A stretch of 64,000 nt of DNA, from contig JAUILN010000001.1 of the NCBI GenBank assembly GCA_030432695.1, positions 558,001-622,000 of the forward strand. The letters run 5' to 3'. The notes beneath the pieces are model-generated. The model searched no databases. It saw only the letters and a program-made list of their open reading frames with translations, and had not been told where the DNA came from. This DNA comes from a bacterium. Its GTDB lineage: Bacteria; Planctomycetota; UBA1135; UBA2386. Positions 33,126 through 41,800 of this stretch are shown piece by piece. Position numbers and translations under genes: made by a program. Numbering within the stretch: the first letter of the stretch is position 1; the number at the start of each line of letters is the position of its first letter.

Positions 33126-35021
33126 TCAGCGGGCGAGGGGCAGCCAGCGGCCGAGGTCGGGCATGGGCTGACTGCCGGGCGCCCAGCTGCTGTCGGGAGC
33201 GCGGCCGGCGGGGAGTGCCAGACCGGCTCGTGTCCGGTCGGGGACCTCGCCGATCCCGTCGTCCGGGTTCGCGACCTTCAGGACCCGGCCGGCCTCGTCG
33301 AGCCAGATCATCGTGCGCCGTTCGGGCATCGGCAGAGTGCGGAGCGCGTTGCTCTGAGGGGCGAGGTACAGCAGCGCTTCCTCGGACGGGAACTCCGCGG
33401 CCGGCAGCGCGCGAAGCCGACGGTCCGCGAGCAGGCGAGCGGATCGCGGCGCGTCGCCGAGTCGGATCGGAATCGTCGCGCGCGCCGGCGCATCGCGGAG
33501 CAGCCGGATGGCGGCTGCCCGCGCAGCTTCGGGGTCGGCGGCCTCGTGGGTGATCCGGACCAGCAGCTCGAGGTCGTCGGTGTCGGTCGGGTCCAGGAGA
33601 TCGACCCAGGGTGTCGGCCAGGCCGCGGGAGGACTGCCCACGACGGCGCGGGTGACCGCGACGCGACGTCGATCGGCGGGAAGCTCGACTGCCTCGCGAG
33701 CGAACCCGGCGGCGCGGCGGGGTCCATCCGGGAGTCGCGCGTCCTGCAGCAGCCTCGCCCGGAGTCGGGCGCGCAGCACCGGGTCGGCGCCGCCTGCCGC
33801 CTCCACCGCCCGCCAGACCGGGTCGAGCCAGTGCTCGGGAGCCGCGTGGTCGGCGGGCAGCGCCAGCTCGAGTGCCTCGAGCAGCGCGTCGGGCGCGCGG
33901 GCCGCGAACAGGCTGCGAGCGGCGGTCAGGATCCGGGTCGCTGCGGCATCGTCCGGGGCATGCAGCGCGGCGTGGATCAGCACCGGTTGCCAGTCTGTCG
34001 CGCGGGCCCCGTCGGCCGGTAGTCGCCTGCCGAGTTCGGCGAGGACGTGCTGCGAGATCGTCGGGTCGGCATCCCCGAGGCGCTCGGCGAGCGTCGCGCG
34101 GGCCGCATCGCGGGTCGGACCGGCCACGGTGGTCAGCACCTCGGCGATCGCGCCACACGCGGCACGGCGGATCGAGGTCGGGGCGAGGTCGGCGGTGTGT
34201 GCGATCAGGAAACCGAGCACCAACGCGTCGTCGACCTCTGCCGCCGGGCGCGCGAACGACGGAGCTGCTTCGAGCCATGGAGTCCTCGCGCCGACCGGCG
34301 CGGCGTTGGCCAGACGATCGAAGGCCGTCCAGGCCGCGGTGGTCCCGGCGGCAGCCAGGGCGAGGGCGATGCGGTCCGCGGCGAGCCCGTGCCCATGCGC
34401 GTGGAGGAGTAGCTCGACGGCACCCGGGACTGCTGTCGTGGATGGGGCGTCGCCGAGCCGTTCGACCAGGGTCGACAGCGTACGACGGTCTCCGCCGCGG
34501 TATCCCGCTAGCGCAGCCAGGATCCGGCTCCGCTCGGTCTCGCCCAGCAACTGCCAGCTCTCGGTGCCGGCGAGGGCCGCTGCGACGCCCTGCGGATCGT
34601 CCTGGGCGCGGGTGATCAGGACTTCGACGCCGCGGTCGGGCGCGATCCGCAGGGCGGCGAGCGCACGTGCTGCGACGTCTGCGGGGGACGGAGCCGTCGG
34701 ATCCGCAAGCGCGGCGAGCAGGCTGTCGCGGGCTCGCGCCGTGCCGATCGCCGCCAGGCAGTGTGCGGCCGCGGCGCGGACCCGGGGTTGCTCGTCCTGC
34801 TGCACGTGTCGAGCGACCGCCTCGACCGCAGCATCGGCGGTCGGTCCCAGGCCACCGAGTTCCGCCAACGCAGCACTGCGCTCGGTGGGCTGCTCGGACT
34901 CGAGGCGGGTCAGCACGTCGGAAAGTCGCCGGCCATCGGGTAGCACCGGGTCGGCCTCGCAGCCGATCAGCGCGGTGAGGCTCGCGATCAGGAGCAGGGA
35001 CAGCGCGCGGCGACGGATCAT
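33126..35021 (-). CDS. HEAT-repeat lipoprotein
   Basis: The predicted protein has 631 residues. The signal peptide ends in the lipobox LIGC (Cys21), directly followed by EADP. Residues about 30-520 are HEAT-type helical pairs (AALAELGGLGPTADAAVEAV, VRAAAAHCLAAIG, SIRRAACGAIAEVL). The C-terminal 100 residues are Pro-rich and less repetitive. No enzyme motif is seen. It is divergent from the nitroreductase with only 21 bp between start codons, and it leads a minus-strand run into the receiver-like and comM genes. Confidence 0.78.
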   Translation of the reverse strand: MIRRRALSLLLIASLTALIGCEADPVLPDGRRLSDVLTRLESEQPTERSAALAELGGLGPTADAAVEAVARHVQQDEQPRVRAAAAHCLAAIGTARARDSLLAALADPTAPSPADVAARALAALRIAPDRGVEVLITRAQDDPQGVAAALAGTESWQLLGETERSRILAALAGYRGGDRRTLSTLVERLGDAPSTTAVPGAVELLLHAHGHGLAADRIALALAAAGTTAAWTAFDRLANAAPVGARTPWLEAAPSFARPAAEVDDALVLGFLIAHTADLAPTSIRRAACGAIAEVLTTVAGPTRDAARATLAERLGDADPTISQHVLAELGRRLPADGARATDWQPVLIHAALHAPDDAAATRILTAARSLFAARAPDALLEALELALPADHAAPEHWLDPVWRAVEAAGGADPVLRARLRARLLQDARLPDGPRRAAGFAREAVELPADRRRVAVTRAVVGSPPAAWPTPWVDLLDPTDTDDLELLVRITHEAADPEAARAAAIRLLRDAPARATIPIRLGDAPRSARLLADRRLRALPAAEFPSEEALLYLAPQSNALRTLPMPERRTMIWLDEAGRVLKVANPDDGIGEVPDRTRAGLALPAGRAPDSSWAPGSQPMPDLGRWLPLAR

Positions 35022-35029
35022 CGGCCGTC

Positions 35030-35036
35030 TATCCTA
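35030..35036. promoter_or_regulatory. Overlapping bidirectional -10 elements
   Basis: TATCCT (35030-35035) reads toward the ATG at 35043 with 7 nt between. On the other strand TAGGAT (35031-35036) reads toward the ATG at 35021 with 9 nt between. Both would give leaderless or almost leaderless mRNAs; neither gene has a ribosome site. Any -35 would have to lie inside the opposite gene. Confidence 0.45.
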
Positions 35037-35042
35037 GGCACG

Positions 35043-35711
35043 ATGACCGATCCCCGCTTCGTGCCGCACGATGATCGTTACGTTCCGACCCTGCCGCCAG
35101 GGCAGGTGCTCGAGGCGTTGCACGACGCGCTGCGGCGGCGGCGCAGCGTGCGGATGTTCTCCGATCGTCCGGTGGAGCGGGCGGTCGTCGAAGGGCTGAT
35201 CCGGTGCGCGACCACCGCGCCGAGCGGGGCGAACAAGCAGCCTTGGCGGTTCGTATGCGTCTCCGACCCCGCCATCAAGCGCCGGATCCGTGAGGCCGCG
35301 GAGCACGAGGAGCGGCTGTTCTACGAGCGGCGGGCCAACGACGAATGGCTCGCCGATCTCGAACCGTTCGGCACCGATCCCGACAAGTCGTTCCTCGAGG
35401 TGGCGCCGTGGCTGGTGGTGGTGATGGCGCTGTACAAGACCGACGACGGCGGGCAGGTCTACTACGTGAAGGAGTCGGTGGGCCTGGCGGCGGGAGCGTT
35501 CCTGTGCGCCGCGCAGCTGGCCGGCCTCGCAACCCTGACGCACACCCCGTCGCCGATGGCGTTCCTCCGCGAGGTGCTCGGCCGGCCGGAGCACGAGAAG
35601 CCGTTCCTGCTGATCCCGGTCGGTCACCCGGCCGAGGACTGCGTGGTGCCGGAGCGGGCCATTCATCGCAAGCCGCTCGACCAGGTCGCGGTGTGGCACG
35701 AGGCACGGTAG
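35043..35711 (+). CDS. Nitroreductase-superfamily flavoprotein, iodotyrosine deiodinase-like
   Basis: The predicted protein has 222 residues. The FMN-binding core RRRRSVRMFSDRPV and TTAPSGANKQPWRF places it in the nitroreductase fold. The middle (YERRANDEWLADLEPFGTD, FLEVAPWLVVVM), VKESVGLAAGAFLCAAQLAG and THTPSPMAFL follow the iodotyrosine deiodinase (IYD) subgroup, whose lid segment recognises halotyrosine zwitterions. Bacterial IYD homologues reductively dehalogenate halotyrosines in vitro; the physiological substrate is not settled. I see no transporter nearby. Confidence 0.85.
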   Translation: MTDPRFVPHDDRYVPTLPPGQVLEALHDALRRRRSVRMFSDRPVERAVVEGLIRCATTAPSGANKQPWRFVCVSDPAIKRRIREAAEHEERLFYERRANDEWLADLEPFGTDPDKSFLEVAPWLVVVMALYKTDDGGQVYYVKESVGLAAGAFLCAAQLAGLATLTHTPSPMAFLREVLGRPEHEKPFLLIPVGHPAEDCVVPERAIHRKPLDQVAVWHEAR

Positions 35712-35819
35712 TGGCAGCACGCGTCGCCCGGAAACAATGCCCGGTTGCAAGGCCTCGGGAACCCGCGTGACGTCCGACCGTCGGCCGCCGCCCTTCCGTC
35801 CCGCTCCGGAGTCCCACGC

Positions 35820-38800
35820 ATGACGATTTCCTCACCTCGGTCCCGCGTCCTCGTCGTCGCCGCCGCATTCTTCTCGGTCACGCTCTGGTTGGCGATGGAT
35901 CGCCACGCCGCCGAGGAGGCGCTGATCGACCGGCGCTACGCCGAGGCGGTGCAGATCCTGGAGAAGGCGCTCGGCACCGAGCCTGCGGCCGAGCACGACG
36001 ACCTGCTGCTCCTCCTCGGTCGGGCGCGGGCGTTGGCGGGAGATATCGACGGGGCGGTCGAGGCCTACCGGCGCCTGGCGCGGGACTTCCCCGACTCGGA
36101 ATGGCACGACAAGGCGCAGCTGCAGTTGGCCGAGACCCTGGCGCGGGCCGGGGACCACGGGCGCGCCGCGGAGGTCTACCGGGCGCAGATCGAACGACTG
36201 ATCGGGCCGGAGCGGAAGAAGGAGATCGCGGCGACCTACCTGGGGTTGGCCGCCGACGCGCTCACCGCCGAGCCGCCACGGCCCGGCACCGCAGTGTCGT
36301 TCTACGATCTGGCGGTCGACCTCGGGCTGGCGGACGCCGAAGCGCGCCGCATCGGCCTGCTGGCGGCCGAGGCGTCGCTGCAGGCCGGTCAGATCGACGA
36401 TGCCGCGCGGCGCTTCGAGGCGCTGCGGGACGGTGAGGCCGAACCGGATGCCCTGGTGCGGATCCGGCTCGGGCTCGGGCGCGCGCGCATCGCGCAGAAC
36501 CGTCTGTCCGAGGCTCGGGTGGTGTTGCGGGATCTCATCGCCGCGGCGCCCGCGTCGCCCGAGGCCGGCGATGCGGCGTGGGAGATCGCGCGCAGCTGGG
36601 GGGTGCCGACCCCGGTGCCCGCGCGGCTCGACGCCGCGGTCGGTGCGGTGCGCGAACTCGCCGCGAATCATCCGGAGCATCCCAAGGCGCGACTCGCGGA
36701 CTACCTGATCGCGGAGTGTCTGCTGCACTGTGGGCGGACCGAGGCCGGGCTCGCCGCGCTGCAGGCGTTCCTGGCTGCGCACGGCGACGAGGACCTGGCC
36801 GAGGTCCCCCGCGCCCGGTCGCGGATCGGCGACGTGTATGCGGGGCAGGGCCGTCTGGTCGACGCGATCGACGCCTGGCGCGCCTATCTCTCGGCCCATC
36901 CCGCGCACGAGGACTGGGAGCGCGTGCAGCGTGCGATCGTCGACGCGGAGTTCGAGCGGGCAGAGCGGGCGCGGCGCGCGGAGCGCACCGAAGAGGCCGA
37001 GGCGCTCTATGCGCAGTTCATGCGCGAGCATCCGCTCGACCCGCGCAACCCGCGGATCCTGGTGACCTTGGCGGACATGGACCGAGCCGCCGGCGATCTG
37101 GACGACGCCGTCGCCACCTACGGCCGTTGCGTGTCCAAGTATCCGGGCCGTGCAGAGTCGTCGGAGGCGCAGTTCCGCATCGGCACGGTGCACGAGGTCG
37201 ACCGGTTCGACTACCAGCGCGCGCTCGACGCCTACCGCGCGGTCACCTGGGGCCCGTTCCAGGCCGAGGCCCGGGCGCGCATCGCGCGGCTGGAGCTGCC
37301 GGCGCTGCGGCTGGAGGTGCCGCGGACCTATCGATCCAGCGAACGGCCGTCGTTCCGCGTGGTGTCCCGCAACGTGCCGGAGGTGCGGGTGCGGGTGTGG
37401 CGCCTGGAACTCGAGTCGCTGTTCCGCGCGACCCATCTCGCCGCCGGCGTCGATGCCCTCGACATCGAGGTGATCGCCGCCGACGAGGTGTTCCAGAGTC
37501 CGGTCGCCGACTACATGCCCTACCGGGAGACCGCGCGCGACGTGGCGGTGGAGGTCGGCGGCAAGCCCGGCTGCTACGTGGTGAAGATCGACGACCAGCG
37601 GCTGGAGGCCACCGGCATGGTGCTGGTCACCGACCTCGGGCTGATCGTCAAGGCGTCGCGACACGGCTTCCTGGCGTTTACGCAGAACCTCGCCGAGGAC
37701 CGGGTCGAGTCCGGCGTGCGGGTGGTCCTCTCCGACGGGCAGAGCATCGTCGCCGAGGGCATGACCGGTGCCGACGGGACCTGGAGCTTCGACGACGTCG
37801 AGGTGCTGCAGAAGGTCGGTGAGCTGCGGGCCTTCGCGGTCGACGCGGCGGGCTCCGGGGCCGGCACCCTCGACCTCGGGGGACTGGGCTTCTCCGCGGG
37901 TCTGACACCGAAGACCTTCCTGGTGAGCGATCGGCCGGCCTACCGACCGGGGAGCACGGTGCGCATCAAGGGCATCACGCGTGAGGTGCGCGATGGCGTC
38001 TACGCCCTGCCGGCCGGCACCTCGGAGTACCGCGTCCGGGTCGAGGATCCCGCCGGCCGAGCCGCCTTCGACGAGGCGGTCGGGTTCACCGCGTTCGGGA
38101 CCTTCGCCTTCGAACTGCCGCTCGACGTCGACGCGATGCTGGGCGAGTGGCACGTGAGCGTGCGTGCGCTGCAGCCGGGCGCGAGCGCTTCGACGGCGGC
38201 CTTCGAGGTGGCCGAGTTCGAGTTGCCGCGCCTGTCGATCCAGGGCACGGCCAGCGCGCGGGTGGTGCGCCGCGGTGAGGCGATCGAGGGCCGCTTCGAG
38301 GTGCGGCACTTCTACGGCGGTCCGGCGGTCGGGCGGACGGTCCGCTACTGGATCCACTACCCCGGTGGTGCACGGACCGAACGGACGGCGGAGACCAACG
38401 CCGAGGGCGCGGTGCGGTTCTCGTTCGACAGCGCCGAGTTCGGCGAGGAGGCGATCGCCCGGATCGATGCCGTGGTGGACGACGCCGGGATCAGCTCGAC
38501 GCTGCTCGTGCCCGTGGTGTTGAGCGACGTGCAGTTGAGTGCTCGCACGCTGCGCGACGTCTACCTGAGCGGCGAGCCGTTCGACGTTCGGGTGGAGGTC
38601 CGGGACCGGGCCGGCGAACCGCTGGCGCGGCCGGTCCGGTACGAGTTGTTCCGCCTGGAAGAGACCGCGCGCGGACGCGCCGAGGTGTCGGTGATGACGG
38701 CGGAGGCGCGGACCAGCGGTGAGACCGGCGAGGGGCACGCGAGCCTGCGAGCCGCCGAGGGCGGACCTCACGTGGTGCGCATCGCCGTGGACGACGCCTC

Positions 38801-41800
38801 GGGCACCAGCCGGACCACCGATGTGCTGGTGATGATCTCGGGGGCCGATGATGCGGTGAAGCTCCGCCTGCTCAGTGACTCGGAGTCGACCCGCGTCGGT
38901 GAACGACTGCGGGTCCGCGTGGTGAACCGCGCCGGTGAGCGACTGGCGCTGCAGACGGTGCAGGGCGACGGGATCCTGGCGCACCGGGCGCTGCGGATTC
39001 CGGCTGGGGAGAGCGACATCGAGCTGCTGATGGGTACCGAGCACGCGCCGAACTTCGGGTTGGCGCTGTCGATGATCGACGGCACCGAGCTACGCGTCGC
39101 GCAGCGGGACTACCTGGTGAGCCGCGACCTGCGCATCGAGGTCGTGGCCCCCGACCGTGACATCGCCCCGGGGTCGGACTTCGAGGTGGAACTGAAGGTG
39201 ACGCGCTCGGACGGACGTCCAGCCCGCGCCGAGCTGGCACTCGGGATGATCGAGGAAGCGCTGTTCGCGCGGTATCCCGACCGGACTCCCGCGATCGGCC
39301 CGTTCTTCTTCGGGCAGCGCCGGGAAACGACGTTCCGCACCGCGTCCAGCTGCGGCTGGCACAGTGCGAGCGAGGGGCAGCCGGTGGACCGCGCGCTGGT
39401 CGCGGAGGAGCAGCGGATCGACGAGCTGCAGCGCGCGGTGCCGGATCGCAACCTCGATGACTCGCTCGACGCCCGTCGGGCCGGTGAGAAGCAGGTGCTG
39501 CTCGGCCTCGCCGAAGGCCGGCCGATCATCACCGCGAGTCCGGACTCCCAAGCGGCGAGTCGCTTCCGGGGGATCCTCAGCGCGGGTCGGGCGCCCGCCG
39601 CGGATCAGCACGCGATGCTCGAGGCGTACTTCGCGCGGCCGAGTAGCGATCCCGCCGAGATGCCGGTGCTCGGAGGCAACGTGACGACCTGGTCGCTCGA
39701 TGCCGGATCGCTTCGCCTGTACGCGGACGCCGAGGGGCTCTCGGGTTGGAACGAGGTCGCGAAGGGGTCGGCCTTCGACTCCACGGCGTGGAACTCGGCG
39801 ATCGGACTCGGCGGCGGCCTGGCGAGTGCGGGACCCGCGGCGGACCCGGTCCGCTGGAGTTCCGACGGTGCATGGGCCGCATTGGTGGCCACCGACGACG
39901 AGGGCCTCGCGACCCTGACGCTGCGGGCTCCCGATCGGTCCAGCGGCTGGCGCCTGCAGGCCTACGGCGTCACCGCGGAGACCGACGTCGGTGCCGCGCG
40001 GGCGACCGTGCGCACCGCATCGCCGTTGGTGGTCGGGGTGGAGGCGCCGCCGGTGCTGACCGCTGGTGACCGGCCGACGGTGCGTGGCAGCGTGCACAAC
40101 CGTGGCGACGGCGTCCGTTCGCTGGACGTCGCGTGGCGCAACGGCACCCCGGTCGCGGTGCGCCTGGAGGGCCGCACGGAGGAGCATCTCCGCAGGTCGC
40201 TCGAGGCCGTGCAGGGCGATGCGGTCGAGATCGGACTCGACGTGACGGAGGACGGCTCCGTGGTCTCGACCGAAGCGCGCTCGGTTCCGGTCCTGCCGTT
40301 CGGCGTGGAGAAGGCCGATGGCGCCGCGGGAGTCACCAGCGAGCGCGCCCGTGCACGGGTCGCGTTGGAGGATCCGGGCCGCGGCTACAGCGGACTCGCC
40401 TTGCGGATCGAGTTGGCGGTCGACGACGGCATCGCCGGCCTCGCCGGGGTCGTGCTCGACGGACCCGCGCGGCACAACGGCTGCGTGGTCGTCGATCGGA
40501 CCAACCTCGCGACGATCGCTCGCGGCCAGGCGGCGTTGGCGCTGCTGCAGCGGCGGAGCGAGACCGGCGCGGGGGAACGGACCGAGGTCACGCGACTGGA
40601 GAGCGTGGTCCGGAGCGTGGCGGCGCGCCTCGTGAGCCTGCAGGCCGACGACGGCAGTTTCCGCTGGATCGGGCGAGGTCAGGGCGACGTCGCGGTCACC
40701 GCGGCCGCCCTGCGCTTCCTGGCGGCCGCGGTGGCGTGGCGGGGCGACCTGCCGGACGTCGGCGCGGCCTCGCGTCGCGCCGGGGACTGGCTGACCGATC
40801 AGGTCGCGCGGCTCGGCGATGCCGAACGGGTCGATACGGCCTGGGCACTCGCGGTGGCCGGTCGGGTGCGCTTCGAGACACTGAACGCGCTGCATCGTCA
40901 GCGCGCGTCGCTCGGTCCCGTCGAGTCGGCACGCCTCGGGCTCGCGTGGGCGAGCCAGTCGCGGCCGGAGCGGGTCGGCGAGCTCACCGACGGGCTGCGT
41001 GCTGCTCTGGAGGGTTGGCTGGCCCAGCGTCGCGAGGACCCGACGGTCCTGCGGGGCGTCGCGCTCGCCGTCCGCGCGCTCCGCGCGGCCGGCGGTCTTC
41101 CGGGCGTGACCGAGGAACGGGCTCGGACCTGGCTCGAAGCGCGGCTGGTGGCGGCGAGCCTCGGCGGTGCGGTCACCGCGGGCGCGGTCGTCGAAGCGCT
41201 GGCAGAGGGTGCGGTGCGCGCCGGCGTGACCGAGCAGGACTCGGTTCGTTGCGCGGTGCTCGTCGATGGGGAACAGGTCGGTGAGCCGCGTCGCGTGGGC
41301 AGCGGCCACCCCGAGGTCGTCCCGGTCGATCCGGACCGCGTGTCCGCTGCGGGACACAGCGTCGAGATCGTGGTGGAGGGTGCTGGGCGGGTGCGCTGGA
41401 ACGTCGTGCTCTCCGGCTTCGCGGCCGACTTCCGCGACGAGGACCGAGACGCACGGACCTGGTGGATCCACCGTGAGTACCTGCCGGCGCCTCGCCGCGT
41501 CGATGGCCGTCCGGTCGAGCCGGGCTTCTCCGTCGTCGACGGCCGACACGACACCTGGCGCGACGGGCTGGCGAGCCTCGGCGTCGGCTCGGTAGGGCGG
41601 GTCGAGACGAGGTTCTCGCTGCGGCGTGAGGCGGACCGGGAAGTGTGGTCGCCGTTGGTGGTCGAGGAACCCCTGCCGGCGGGTGTCACGGTGCCCCGGG
41701 ATTCGGTCCGCGGCTCGTTCGAGCACGTCGAGGTGCTGCCCGATCGGCTGGTCTGCTACTACCGCCCCGGGGTGACGTCGGATCTGCTGCGCTACGACCT

